Positions 46,796 through 61,099 are shown, counted from the first letter of the stretch. The stretch is 64,000 bases of DNA from Triops longicaudatus (GCA_022885665.1 JAGQDJ010000006.1:124001-188000), one strand, 5' to 3'. A program made the numbers and translations. Notes: generated by a model not told the origin, from the letters alone.

Positions 46796-49700
46796 TTAAA
46801 TGGGTATACCAGGCTGATTCGCCCGTAGTTCCAAGTACTGAAAAGGCACATGTAACGTGTGATTTTTATGCTCAACCAATAAATGGCCTCTTCGTTGTGA
46901 AGCTCCGACGACTAATACAGTTTCACCTTGCCGTAAAACAGGCTCATTATTGGACTCGTCACCTAGAAATAAATACATAATTGTCAATACATAAAATCTA
47001 TGTAAGTTTTCGATAATTCTAAAAAAAATAAATAAAAACGAAAGCTACCTGTGAACGTATTTTTCATTACTCTTGTCTGGGGGTATCCCAGCCTCGTATT
47101 ACCCGATACTGTATACGTTCTACTAGGAGGTAAAGGAGGAGGTCGCTCCTAAATAACACGCAAGAACGGAGAATTAAAAAAGTTCTAAAATTCACCAATA
47201 CAAATTTACCAAATCTAGGCCGAAGAGAGAGCACGTCTGCTGAATAGTCTTTGAGTCGCATTTGTCAACAGTAAGAACTTCCGGGGGAGGTGTGCCGGCA
47301 ATGGGTTGCGGCCTCGGCCTTGGAAGGCCTTGGTGTTGAGTTTGGGATCGGTTACCCACGCCGTTACTACTCGAAAGTCCTGCGGACCCGTTTCCATTCG
47401 TATGCATGCGATTGGCCATCCGCATTTCCAACTGCCGTTTCAGGGTTGGCCATCGCGTTTTCAGATGCCAACCTCGCCACTTGGACTGGATGAGAACAGC
47501 TGCTTTGTGCCGTCTATTTGCACGCAATGACTCTAGTTGCTGACGAGCACCCTCACTGAAAACAATGTAAGCGTTCAATGACTGGTTCGGCGTTTAAGGA
47601 TTCGGCGTTTACCTGAGAAAGATGTGGCGCTTTCCAAGAGCCCAGTTATTACTCACGTTGGAAAGTTTGGGAAGTTCGACACTTAATCGTTGGAAACACT
47701 CGAGAATAAGCTGGCAATCTTCGCTTGCCTTATCATCGGCACGCTTGAGGCGTTTAAAAGGGGCCAAGACCTTATACCTCGAATTAAAAGCCTTAAACCG
47801 CATACGATGAGGGAAGCCTGAAGGAAACAAAACAAGAAAATTGAAGTATTTAACTGTGCATTTGCATTAATGGATCTACCTCCAGCCATAAGATTGACGG
47901 TTTCAAGCACTTGTAAAGCTCGGACTTGTTTCATCACAGCACCGCGTTCAAAACAACCCGGGTTTTCGGAATTATTAGCTCGGATACAGCGAATAAAGTG
48001 AGGTTTCGCATGGACTAAGGTGCGCAAAAGGTTATCCAACCTCGTATGGAAATCTTGAGTTAAAGTTGATACCGGGTCATCTCCATTGAGCCTTCAAATT
48101 TAGAGACAAACGATGTTTGACAACACGGTAAAAAAAAAAAAAGACACAAAACTTACAAGTCGGTGTGAGACGTAGGCGAAATACGAAACCTAATTCCTCT
48201 CGGCATCGTATCCTGCGTGTATAAGGCTTTCAACTCGCTACCAAAGAGATGAGTCGCAAAACCAAAATTACAACTCTGCTTATGGAACACAGCAACCAAA
48301 TCGTCCGGCAGGATATCTCTGTTTGTGTCTTTTTGGAAACAAAATTCAAAAGTAAGTAAACTCATAATTTCAAAACTGCCCAAGGTACAACTGTCTCTTG
48401 TTTTCTTATTTAACTCATTTAGAAGAAGCTAAAATAGAGCATCTTACCGAGAAATTCCGTAGCGTCGTACTGTACACGACCGGCAAAGTGCTGAATGGTG
48501 AAAGTCCGTGGGTCCGGTGATTTGGGTTCAATCAATCGAGGGTTTTGTTTGTGCTGAACCCGAATCTTATGGATGTATGATTCTGGCGTGCCACGTAGCG
48601 CGCACTCGCCATCCAACATGCTCAACAAACCAGTTCGCTAAAATCGGAAAGCATAAGTCAGACAACTGTTGGAGAATATATGACACTTTACATGAAGAAC
48701 TATGTTATGCAACTTACCAACGAGGAAATGAGGTCGATGCAAGGAACATTGTCTACGTAGTCAACTTCTACATCACATTGAATGCCTTCCTCCCGGCATG
48801 ATTCAATGCTGGACTTGAAGATATGGGTGTTGTAGAAATGTTGCATTGTTTCGGCGCACAAATTTATGCACAAATGCTCCATTTGACTTGGCTAAATGCG
48901 TGCAAAATCAAAGAAATTATTTCATTGTGAACTATGAAGTTTTTACAATTGTACCTTTGGATCCTCGAACCCAAACATGTCCAAAATACCGATGAATCCA
49001 TCCGTCGCATGTCGAACAGCGTTATTAAGCACAGCCATAGAACGGCTCGATTTGGATCCTGCTGTGCCAATGGTTGATGCATGTTGACTCGCAACCTGTG
49101 ATCCAAAATGTAAATAAACTTACGACCTCATTTTTTTAAACATTCAAGAAGTTTATTGTATTATATTAGTCATTTAAACTACCAACGTTACCTCCATTTG
49201 GTTATGAACCGAATCATTAGAATCGGAACTCAGCGTGCCAGATCCTAATCGCTTCAGACTGTTGGCTCTTCGGACTATGGTTGCAACAGTGCGGCAATAC
49301 AATGCTTTGGCTAGTGCATCTCGGGCCATGTAGCACTAAAAGAAAAAAAATAATAATAGGCTTTACCACTTATTGTCAACTTATTACGTAGGAACCGTAG
49401 AAAATAATTAAGGTCAAGAAGTTACCATATTGGCGTCACAGGTGGATTTGACTAACTGGCCTTTGACATTATGCGTTCTTGTAGTCAAACCGCGAAAGAG
49501 AGCTGAAGGCGTAATGCCTAGGAGATTCGCTACGGCTTTGACTTCGGCGTCGCTGGCATCGCAATTATGGTCCCGTCCTTGGTTCGCGGAACTAACGCGC
49601 TCGGAAAAGACAATATTGCCCAAGAGCAAAACAGCAGCTAGCACACGTACGACGTCCAAGAAAGGGATGCCTAGTACACCTGCACAAAATGACATGATTT

Positions 49701-52700
49701 TACTTCGTGAAAAGATAAAAAGAGCTTCCCCAGCACTGAACAAACGAAGAACATGCGGTACGAGAACAAGTTGTGACGTGTAACAGGTTTCCCAGACCAG
49801 AAGCCAACCGATATGCAACTGTGAATCTATTTGTTCATTCACTTTTATTCAAATTGGTTTTAATGTCCTTTTGATTTTCCAATCATTCACGCTGACGGCA
49901 CTGGCAACACTAAAGATTCTATCTTAATCCGAAAGAACTTGCGATATAAGAATAACTTTAACATGATAAGTATGTAAACGACAGGTACACATGAAAAATA
50001 TCGCAAAAATGTTGAGCACAATTTCGCTGTCACGTTTTCACGTTTATAGTTTTCCCAGTACCCTGATTAAATTTATGCAAATTTCCGTTTTAGATCACCG
50101 AGATAAGCCACGCCAGAAGAGGTCCACAACAATAAAAATGTCGAAGGAATGTTGGTATCGTATGCAGTAATAGTGAACGAAAAAAGAAAATGAGATAGTT
50201 TCAAAGGTTACTTCGTACCAATAAGAAGATATCCCATGAGAGTGTTGTGTAGAGCACATGTAAACTAACTTACCTAGACAAGCTTTCCATGCTTGGAAAC
50301 GACGTGCGTCTTCACCTTCATTTTGGTTTATGTCACCACGATTTAAATACCGCAAATTATTTATAAAGTAACCTTCCAAATTCAGCTTAGCTAAATAATA
50401 ACAAGGATTGGTTTAAACCTTTTTTCATATATTTGCTTTATATTACCTCGTTCATCGGTGGTTAATCCTGCTAACATTTGATAAAATATATGGTAATTTT
50501 TTTCACCCGGCATCGGTTTCACTACCCTGGTTTGATCCAGAAAATAACAATGTATTTTGGTTCTGTACAAAGCTCCGTCCGTCACTTGAACTTCAATAAA
50601 GTGACCCTAAATATCAAAGAATTACGTGAAAGAATGCTTAATTCACCTCCAATTCATCTTACGATTCGACTCGATTCCGAGTTGGCGTGCGTTTTGGCGC
50701 TACCTAGCGACCTTAATACAGTAAAGGCGGCTGATAAGTGTTTAAACGCGTCTGTCTCAGGTCCTCCGCCGGCCACATCAAATAGCTGTCGTAACAACAG
50801 CATGGAAGCATACGTTTTACCCGATCCACTACAACCTATAAGAAGAGATAACCATGTTTGTTTTGTAGTCCAGTTTTTTTCCCCCTTTTTTGTACATATT
50901 TATACTGTAATCATTATTGTAACTCATGTTTCTCCAAATCGAGCATAAAAACCCGCTAAAAAGAGTCACCAATGACCGAATACAGCTTTTCGTTTACACA
51001 AGCAATAAAGATAGAATAATAGGAGTAGTAGACATTGTCTTCTCAGGTTTCAGAGCGGTGAGAAAAACACAGGCAAAACAAAAGCTCATTTCAATACTAT
51101 TTATGCTTTGCAATTACCCCATGCCTTACGGACGCTGGGAAAGCTGGGACAGTTGCGACGACTTACCTGAGAGAATGAGGGCTTGTGGGTACCCAGTTTC
51201 GGACTGTAGTCGTACCGCCTCGTGCACGACTCGCAGCAAAGGTGGCTTGGCAACTACGTCTCTCGTACTTGCTAAGGTCAGAGCATTGCCTACGTCATGG
51301 TACGGATTGACGGCTAATAAAATGGGACCCACGTTCGTCTAACGATGGTTCAAGGAAAATGGGAATATATTACTACACCAGTTTATGCAGAAACTGAAGT
51401 TGCGTTGGTAGGAAAAAGCTCCCTTACAAAATACTCATCGGCGTAAAACCGCGCTTGCAGCGTTTTGATGACGGCATCCTCGGTCAAGGGTCCAGACAAA
51501 TGGATCAAATCTTGGACAGCCGTATAAGGTGTAACGTGACGAAGAGTGCCTCCTAAGTGTTCCGATGAACCCGCTTTTAACGTACCTGTACTACATTCGC
51601 CTCCTGCAAGAACAAGAACATCCGTTCGCTATTAGGTCAGAATACTTTTGTCTGCTCTTAGATTTTCTATCTTTCCTGCACTGTAAAGTTTCCCTACAAC
51701 AGCCGCTATTTTACCTTTGACATGACTTATAGCGGGGGGTCCATCATGGCCGTGAAATCCTGGCCCGCCTGTTGAATAAGGTTGCTGGGCGGCTTGGTGC
51801 CTTACAAGCTGGCCATCTTCGGTTAGAACGCAGTCCACATTCGGCCCTGTCGCCGCCACCGCCGCCGCTGCTGCAGTTGCTGCTGCCAACAAGGTCCCGC
51901 CCGCTCCCGTTAGGGCGCTGGGCGAAGTGGGCGTGACTTGCGTTTGCGTGGGACTAGCTCCAGGAGGTGTGACTGGATGCAAACGGCTGCGTAGAGTTAC
52001 TAAATCTGAATTGAGGTTTCGCAACCGTTGTTGTATATGGCCGGCGTCGCCGGTCGCGGCATCTGAAAGCATAAAAGAAATGGAAGGGATGAAAAAAAAA
52101 TTGAAATAACAGTACGCAGATGACCGTGACAAGCAACATTATCACAATAACGAGTTACCTATCCTTTGGGGAGTAAAAGGATAGAAAGCTCCCCAACACG
52201 TCGTTAATGAAAGCAGTACAGACAGCACTATTTGCGAGACCCTGAGACCTGATTATAGGACACGGCTTTCAACTAACGCGCTACATTGTTGAACGCGGGA
52301 CCTCTTGTTACCATGTATATCAAGCCACACATTGGGGGAATGAGAAAGAGAGAGCGCGCGAGATGAGGACCACATGCGGAGTTTCAGTCCGTCCCTTAAA
52401 AAAGAGTTGATCAATGGTAACTGAGGACATAAATCAAACACTTAACCTTGAAGGTCAACAAACTAAATGTAAAACTGAAAGCCTTCAAGCTTCTTGACTC
52501 CTTATGATATCCATTTGTGACCGATGGCTAACTTATTCTTCTCGTTATGTTCATGTGCTAAAAAGCACACGTTACTGTCTTCTTGTTAATATTTAAATTC
52601 TTACAATTTCACGGAGTGAAATAACACCATATATAGCTATATTTCAGTGCTGACTAGCGGTAGGAAAAGGAAAATATCCGGCTGCATTGAAAAGCCAAAC

Positions 52701-55700
52701 TCGCTTAACAGGCACAGGTGTTTGGATAAGCTCATCGTGGCAGTAATTGCAGAGATTGGCTAGTGAAACGGTTACCTGATCAATCCTTTAGAAAAACACG
52801 AGAACCGTGACAGCCAAGTGGAAAGCTTTTGAAGATATCTTTAAGAAATGTTTGAGATTGTTAGACACTTTAATTAACAAGGGGAGGGACAAAAGCTGCA
52901 AACGACGTTGAAAAGGATCCAAGAGTTGGCCGTGAAGCTAAAAGACTTTTTAATCGAAGAAATTCCTTTGGCCCACCCTTCCTGAGGAAAGGTACCCTGG
53001 GAATGTTCGATCTGAAAGGCTATTTAGGCCCCGGAGTTGAAAATGTGTTTGGCCCTGTCTGACCATGACGCGACCCACAGACAAGCCAGAAAGTAAGCGA
53101 TTTCAGGTGAGGGCGATACGAAGGTTTCCAACCCAAGAAGAGCAAAAGTAAGTGGGTTTGAGAATGAAACGAAAAGAAAATGCGACGAAAAGTAAGAAGA
53201 AGCAAAAGACGGCATGATCCATCACACCTACGCGACTTCAATTCGCCCTGCCCCAACTTTTAACCCCTGGTTACCATCTTCAAAAGAGCATTGTCCACCT
53301 TCTGTCGAGCAACAATTTCACCCCCAAAGTCCATTCAACAATACCTCATTACGGACTGCTTTCCGCGCCCCTTACGGCCACTCCATACAAACAAACAACC
53401 GACTATTAACGACTATGTCAAAGCGGAACGCAGTGAAATAAGCACGTTCGTTGAAGTCCCTCAATCTCCTTTTTTTTCCCTTACCTCTCTATTTTCTGGG
53501 ATGTTGTTCTCCTTCCTAGCCTTGCTTAAGACAAACCTAAATTTTTCAATGAGCTTGTTCAATGTTTTATGCAAAGAAAGTCGAAAGGCTCACAGGTGGA
53601 GAGGTAGGCAGGGAAACGGTTATTTTTCTACCCAAAAGCTCCGAAAAACTCCGAGGGCGAAGGGGCAAAGCACTTGCAGATAAAAAGCCCTAGTAAAGTG
53701 GATGCACACCTCCTTCTCGCTAGAGGTAAATCGTCTCGCCGTAGAGGCTGGTAGGGTCCTCCTTACGTTCTTTGTATGAGGCTACATCAGCGACCCCCTA
53801 GTGAGCGACGAATGTGTTCCGGATCCAACGACAACACCATTCTCACCCATCAAGAAGCACCGATAAGACAAAAGAAACACAAACTGTACTTTCCAAACAC
53901 AAGCGGTATTCTCCCTCCAACTCCACTTGAGCATGTAAATTATCAATTACGTTCCTCCAATACAAGCTTGTTTCCCCGCACCAAACGGAATAAGCGTCAC
54001 TAGGGTCGAGAAGGCTTCAGGTGATGTTGCCCTCAGATGTTCTAACGTGCGTTTCGAGTAGTGAAGTATTGAACAATTTGAAAGGGAAGAGCAAACCCTT
54101 GAAAACGACGAACGTTGACTCGTTATGAGGTCATAACCAGGGAGAACAGCTGGGTAGAAAGCATCATGCGAAGGCAAAAGGGTTATGTATCACCTCATGA
54201 AAACGGGTAATTTTCAAGGATCAGAGCAAAAAGCGAATGGACCGACCTCGACCATCAGTATCCTACGGATAAGTTGCCGAAACGCAACACCCCGCAGTGC
54301 CGAGTTTGCGTGATTCACCTGCTTTAATAAGTTCGCATTTTTAATACTATAAGACTGTTTCTCTCTCAACATTTAACACACTTCGACTTCCCCTATGCAG
54401 GTACCTAAACTGGCAGCATAGCATGGAACCTTTGTTTTAAAAAGAAACAGAACGGCTGATCGTCAGTAAAGAAACTGCAGAACGGTGTACTTTCAACGCT
54501 TTAGATTATATATGTGCCATAATAATCCGGTTGCAATAAGGAAGGATCCAGGTGGCGAAAAAATAAAAATAACTATCCGCTTAGTTACGCGTGGATGCTG
54601 ACGCATGCATTCAGTATCCTCCATATAGGAGTAATAAAGCTGTTTGATAGGAGAGAAATCTTTTTCATGCTTCACACCGGCCCGAAGCGTCGTTCCTAGA
54701 AAAGATCTACGTAAAACTTGCAGAGTGGTTACTGCCCTCGCATTTCGGTCATTGGTCACCATGACGGGCCACAAATGCTACATAATATCGTCACTTTGGT
54801 TTTGAAACTTTTTTTTATTTCTTTTTCTGCTTTCTTCGTCTTTAGCGAGTTCAAAAAAGTCTGTTAGCTCTCATTTTGAGGAATCTGCGCTGCGTCCCTC
54901 CTTCTATTTTATGCTTACGAGGTTGTGTCGTCCCAAGGTCTTCGGGGTAAAAAAAAAACGAGAAGAAAAGAAATGGCATCCTTTATAAAATGAAAATACC
55001 CCTGAAGTTGCTCGCACAAACGGCTACAGAGCTTAATGCTGAGGGACCGCTTTTCTCCCAACAGCTTTATAGACAAGACACGCAGCCCGCAAAAACTTTT
55101 GGTTCTGCTTCAAAGTCGATGATGGGATGTGCTGTCAAGAGATTTTTCACCACGCCTTTTGACGACCGTTTGTCTTTCTACCCCGAGTTCCGACTCTTTG
55201 ATACCATCACTTTTGGCGTACACTTCACTGAAGAAATCTTCTCTCGGTCGCTTGCTCCTTCCCTCCTCTTTTTTTTTTTTCAAGTCAAAGCCTGCATTAT
55301 TAATGAAGAAAACGAAAAAGAAAAGAAAAGACAATAGAAATCTAGCCAGCCTTATTTTAGGAAGAAAATATGCGATTTACTTAGCGTTCACTTATGCAAG
55401 TAGGGACAAAATTTGAGCTAGCGTTCCAAAATTATTTGCACGAATTATTTGTCCTCGTCCGAGAGAGCAGGGTGAATCAAGTCCATCGTAATAATGTCAT
55501 ATCAGGTGTGCTGTTCTAAACTGGCTTGTTTGGAGGTTTTAGTTTAAGGTTTTTCATGTTTTCTCAATTAGCAATTCCTTGTATGGCAAGGCTCGACCCG
55601 TTGCTTGAAACCCGTTTGACGAACTCAATAGTCTTCTGCTAAAGCTTTTGTTGTGATTTAGCCGCGAAAATAGATCCGCAAACTTTGAAGGTTACCCATA

Positions 55701-56255
55701 AAGGAAAAACAAATTTAAAACTGAGGAAGCTGGTTCTCATTTTTATCATGTTAGCCCTACCAATTTCTATCACACTTCTGTTCTACCCGAAAACGATTAA
55801 GAGAGGCTGATAGCAGAGGAAAATTAGCGAGATTACGATAAATACGTGACCGAGTGGTTAAAGACAGGCTGGGAGTCTCGCCACCACGCACACACACAGA
55901 TACAAAAGCTAATTGCATGACCATATCATTATCCGTATCCACGTACTAATAAGGATGCAAAAAGGGGCCTACATTAGCTCTCTAAATAGCTAGCGCTGTA
56001 CCGCCAGAATGAAGAACTCAAGTCCCGTTACGACACTCGCACACTGATTCCAGCGCTCGGAAAAACCTCCATTTGCTACGGACTTGAAAGAAGCATCTCA
56101 GGCTTGTCACCATTGATTTGCTTCGAGAAACGTCTAAGCTGACTGAATAAGCAACGATCATTACCTTGTGCTTTGCGTTCCGTTTCCCAAAATTTTTGCA
56201 ATTCCGTGAAATATTTATCCAAGATGAAGACCTTGGAAAGCCCGAGCGTGGCCAT
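46796..56255 (-). CDS. dachs: Dachs-like unconventional myosin
   Basis: Eighteen minus-strand exons give 1113 residues: 56255-56165, 52062-51715, 51603-51428, 51338-51167, 50835-50663, 50606-50447, 50390-50274, 49679-49426, 49335-49192, 49095-48955, 48891-48718, 48637-48448, 48328-48157, 48091-47880, 47817-47613, 47555-47210, 47148-47049, 46962-46796. The motor runs from about residue 175 to 905: NVGPILLAVNPY, a variant P-loop GCSGSGKT (263-270), switch 1 NSESSRIGHF and switch 2 ILDMFGFE. One IQ-like motif (AAVLIQSKWRGW, about 928) follows, then a Pro-rich tail ending in an SH3-like segment. In flies Dachs acts at the cell cortex below Fat/Dachsous in Hippo signalling and planar polarity. The P-loop lacks the usual Glu, fitting a weak or absent ATPase. 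Exon 1 (MATLGLSKVF...) joins residue D31 in frame over a 4.1 kb intron; an ATG at 52072 could be an alternative start. Confidence 0.9.
52063..56164. other. First intron of the Dachs-like gene
   Basis: This 4.1 kb stretch lies between the first coding exon and the second. I see no gene in it. ORFs on both strands are short and lack domains. A region near 52180-52260 can be read as a hydrophobic peptide on the minus strand with a donor GTAACT, but it is not needed for the model. Confidence 0.45.
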
Positions 56256-58809
56256 CACACTGGTACACTTGCTCTTCACCACAACAGTAACCGAACCATA
56301 TAGGCTTTTTTATCCCTCCTTTCCTTAAATTCGAATCACTGTAAAAACAAATTCCTCCCCAGTTGGCCCCCACACCGATGACAATTAATCCCACACTCCG
56401 TTAGCTTTCATGGGAAACCAATTGAATTCAGCTCAATCTACACCACAACATTTTACCCATATCACTTTCCTTGAGGCACCTTTTTTTCTAGAGCAAAATT
56501 GTGCAATTGAAGGAACTCCACAACAGGTTTGCTTTTAACTCAATGTACTCCTGATTTCAAACTCCTCTGCCATGGCTGAGAACTTGGGGCCAGGGAAAGC
56601 TCAACACGTCAACATCGAATCTTGTGTCAATAGTGGAGAGAATCAACACGTCCATAAGTTCAGACGCGAAGCACTGCAACTGCTGCGGTGTATATACTTA
56701 CTACTTGTTCGTCTCTCTTGGTTGAGGCGAGCAGCCACTAAAAAGCGCCAGAGGAGGCCAGCTAGAGCAGTGCTACAGCCCCCCTCCCCCCCAAACCCCT
56801 AAAGGTTTCGCATTGGGATTCAACGAAGAATGGGAACTTTTCCAGCAGGTAGAAGCCAAAAAGCAGGCCGGGGCGAGAGACGGCCCCGTGCCAGCAGAGC
56901 TCCAGCCAAGTGTAGCTGGGGGGCGGAATCCTCGGCGGTAAGTAAAGCTGCCCAAAAGGTAAAAGGCCCAGGCATAAAAAAGGTGGGCGGTAGTAAAAGG
57001 TATACTAAGCAGATGAGACAGGAACGAAACGCAGTGGAGAGAGGGGGAACAACGAGAAAAGAAAAGAGAAACAACGACACACAACACACCAAGAAGGAAA
57101 GGGAATAGAAGACAAGAAGAGAATCAATGGGGAGGACAAGAGAAGAACATCTTCGCGCTTCTTGATCTTTTAGCAACTTGGGCCCCACATAAACCCCCAA
57201 AAGGTGCTAGAGCTAAATACGAACCATCTCAAATCTTGCCTGTAACCAAAAGTACCCCTGAGCTAGAAGACGACGACTGTTGACAAGCTCCACGTCTCGG
57301 TGGTCCATTGGTAGACTACTTGTCATTTGTCACTTTCCTCTCAATTCTTATGGCAGAAACGCAGATGGCACACTAAAGTAACTTTCCTTGCCCCGAAGTG
57401 CTCCTGATGAAGAGAGCTCGCAAGACTTCATATAACACAACACTTTTATCAACGAAACCGCTTTGCCTCCGTTCATTTGCCTATCGTTTCTCTACCTGTC
57501 CAGCCCCAGCAACTCGCAAAAGGGCATCTTTTGCCCCTCAACGCAAGTTTTATCGAGATTCTGTTTTTTGATAAGACCGGCTCAGCCTCTCGCTCTCTAT
57601 AAAAGTTGCCTAGACAAAAACACACTTTGGCCTTTTTCAACCCCAAGTCAATGATTCACTTGCCTACGAATTGCCTCGTTCGTCTCAGAGCCAGGGGGCC
57701 TGTGCCGAAACGATGCTTCTCAGAAAGGAGCACCATGGGGAAGATATTTCATGATTGGAAAATTTCGATTCCTTCTTATTGCACCTAAGAGAGAGAATAA
57801 AAAAGGGAGGAAAGAAGAATCCAAGCATCTTAACTAAACCGAGTTTTAACTCGAGGACTCCAAGATGAGAAGATGCACCTGTTTCACAATCTTGAAAGCC
57901 GGTTGTTCGTTCTGCGCGATCCGTATGTCCCAGAACAAGCTTTGGGTTAAGGTTCGATAGAATAAACAGCGTCAGTGAATCCGAAAACCGCTACATCGCA
58001 TAGAAGGTTACTAGGTTTTGTCTCATTAAAAATGAAATGGACAGGCAAAAAGTAGTGTTTTACGATGTACGATTGGTCAGTAAATGAAACCGTAAGGTAA
58101 TCTAAGGTAGGGGAAGGTATTTATCGAAAACCAATGTATATTTTCCAAGATAATAAATCTCATTGGGGGCATTCTCACGATTTTGGCTTACCGGAAATCT
58201 CAGAAAAGTCTATTTTCTTTTCAGACTTGACTGTTGTTTCCTTAGGTAATCAACAGAGCCCAAAATGGGACCATTGTTACGAAAACAACGGAAAGGAAGC
58301 TATTCAATGTGCTTCCTGGTTTCGCATTTCACAACACTTTCGCGTGTTGAAAGATGATTGGGCTAGTCACCCGACTAAAACCCCAGCACGTGCGTAAGTA
58401 CTACCAAACATAGTTAAACTAGCGCAACATTAGCTTTTTGAGATTATTAGTTTAAAAACATCGATAAAAATAATAGCACCATAATAACGAATTGTTATAA
58501 ATCGAATCTAAATGTTTGGGCTATAAGTCTTATTAATGTTATTGTAAATATACTATATTACGCTAACTTTTGACGTATTTATGTGAAATTATATAATAAA
58601 AAAAAGATTTAATAAAATTTCGGTTCATCAGGCGCTTTTTCGTAACATTTCCACACCTTGGGACCTCGCTGATATAGGAAAACTCCGCTACAACAAAATT
58701 CTACTGCCATTAAATTATTAAGAGTAACAATACTTACTAACCTTACAAATTGCGAAAGTAAGCATTAAGAAGAGTAGCCTTAGTGGGAAAGGCCTATGAT
58801 GGCAAATAC

Positions 58810-58835
58810 TTTTTTTTTTTTTTTTTTTTTTTTTT
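58810..58835. repeat. Poly(T) tract, 26 bases
   Basis: An uninterrupted run of 26 T is followed by ACAG. It could be a homopolymer tract, or the poly(A) tail of a retrocopy read on the minus strand, but I see no coding remnant next to it. Confidence 0.6.
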
Positions 58836-61099
58836 ACAGATTTCGAATTTATTAGCGGCTTTTAACTTTCTGTGCTGGTTGGGAGCGAATCTCTCTGAAG
58901 TACGCAGGCACGTACGCTATTTCCTGTCCCAGTAACGCTGCACATCCGAAGGTCTTTTTCACAACAAAACGCTAGTTTCCTCCCCCAGACAACACCTCTC
59001 CTTTTCTATGCCTCTCCAAACTATGTTAAACTAAATGGAACAATTAAGCCACTTCAGTCCCACCTGGCTGGTTGAGGACCTGTCACTCGAAAGTACTTTT
59101 CGCGTAATAACGATACTGCTCGCTGTCCTGGATAGTACAGAATGAAATCTCTCGTACTCGCATTCTTCATAAGCGAGAAGGCTTTGGCGGCCTACCTTTC
59201 ACAAGCAACTCAGACTTGCCTTTTGGCTCGCCTAATACCTTCGTACCTAAGTCCGGGTTATACCAGCAAAAGCCCCCTGGTTCTACACCGAAAGATGCTT
59301 CTCTTTTTAACTCCTTTCCATCATTCACTCGGCGAGTCCTTGTTCTACAACAGAACTGTTTTCCTCCAACAAACTTTTTTTCTTTCCCCCCTTTTGCCTC
59401 GGTTTATGGTCTACGTTTGTGGGCCTGTGTGCATGCCAATGTGAACTACAAGAAATAATAGTCAAAACAGGTTCCCCGTATTCTCTAGAAAGCCTCCTAG
59501 CCACTGACAGGTACTCACCAGGCAGAGGAACTTGCTAGTATCTCATATCTAACCTAACCTACCTCCCATTACCTGCTAGCCAAAAGAGCAATTTGATTCA
59601 AACCGGGATGTTAAGTCTGTGATGGTTAATGGTGGCTTTTTCAGTTCTACGCCTTTTTTCTCTCACTTTTTTTTTTAATTCCCTGTCCCTTGTCTATGCA
59701 CTCTTTTCAGTGAATTTCTTACATCCTTGCCACCAAAGTTGTCACATTCACAACTCGCCCTGCCGTTCGAGGCACTTTTCATCGTCTTGACGACCTGGGG
59801 CATCTCCCTATACACAACCATCCCTATATCATTTGTCTCTCTCCTCAAACGTACTCTTAAGACTTCCTTTTACGTTTTACAGCACCTACTTTACATATAG
59901 CCTTGTTTTTTGTTAGCAATTTGTAGTTGTAAAGATGGAAACTCCAAAGAATCTAAAGTCGAACGCCAAAACGACAGCATAAGAAAGAAAGAAAAAAGTT
60001 TTCTTGAAAGAAGCAGCGTCGAAAAAAGAAGCAAACTTATGTTCCACGCAACATTCACGGCACTATCATTTGCCCGGACCTGTCATTATCTTTACTTGAT
60101 GATGTTTTTTTGTGACTTCTGTTACGGGAATTTCTGGCACCGTTGCGCTCCTCTTACCCGAAAAAAAAAGTGGAAAACGCGGACACCATATATTACAATG
60201 CTTTTTAACTGTCCATTTCAAACCGTTCTCGGTTGATACATGTTATTCGAAACAGGGAACAGTCTTTCCTTGATGGGAATTGTGTATGGCATTTAAAGAA
60301 TAATAGCACGAACGACGCACCGGTGCCAAAGCTACAACCAAAGCTAATGCCATGCCTCTAAATCCTTCCAAACTGATTACGCGAAATAGTTTAGTCTCTT
60401 CTTTTTCTGACGCTAAAAAAGTGCAAAAAGTTCAGTAGCGCAACTCCACAAGCGAGACAAGTTGATATGAAAGATAGAGACGGAGGACCAAAACTCAACG
60501 CACGCTACAAGGTAGAACTGACCATATGCTGGTGCCGAGGTGTAGTGAGATGATTAAAGGCGCTTAATGGGCTTCTCAATGAGTTTGAACAAACGAACCA
60601 GAAGCTTGTCCTTGTGGGTTGCATTTTGATATGCTACCCACATCATCCAGTGCGGCACAAAAGAGTAACGCCTCAGCGAGGGAGGGAAGAAAAAAAAACG
60701 CACCCATAATTACAGGGCACCAGCGGTCGTAACAGCAACACATATGCATAAACAAGACAGGTTATCCCGCCAGCCTCGTTTCCCAAGCCCCTGTTTCGTT
60801 GACTTCTTTTTCTTTGCCCGAGCATCAGAGGTTTTTCTTGTACCTCCAGGCTCCGTGACACCTCTTTCCGCTTCAACGTTACCTGAATCTCATTCGAGCA
60901 GCTTCACCAAGTTCGAACGAATTTTTCGAAAAACCGATCCAAGTCACAGGACCATTTCCGAGTTTTCAGCCTCTGACGCCATCTAGCGAAGTAAACGCTA
61001 TTGAGCCCTGAGTCTTTCATGGCTTTTCAGATTACGGGATTTTCCACTCAACCTTCGGTTACAATGAAAGAGCAGAAAGTAGTACGAAATAAGTACAGG

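Noticed and set aside
47290..49783. + strand ORFs across the Dachs-like gene
   Set aside because: They are antisense shadows of the myosin exons.
52180..52260. Signal-peptide-like minus-strand reading in Dachs intron 1
   Set aside because: It can join exon 2 in frame, but the 56255-56165 exon gives a better family-like N terminus and a myosin of this class needs no signal peptide.
55846..55890. tRNA-like box A (GACCGAGTGGTTAA)
   Set aside because: The D-arm resembles tRNA-Leu/Ser, but no T-arm GGTTCGA or acceptor stem follows within 100 bases.
58134..58397. 87-codon + ORF rich in His and Trp
   Set aside because: It looks slightly protein-like but has no family, no neighbouring exon and no promoter that I can support.
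59549..59563. CCTAA-type telomere-like repeats
   Set aside because: Only about two units are present, which is expected by chance.
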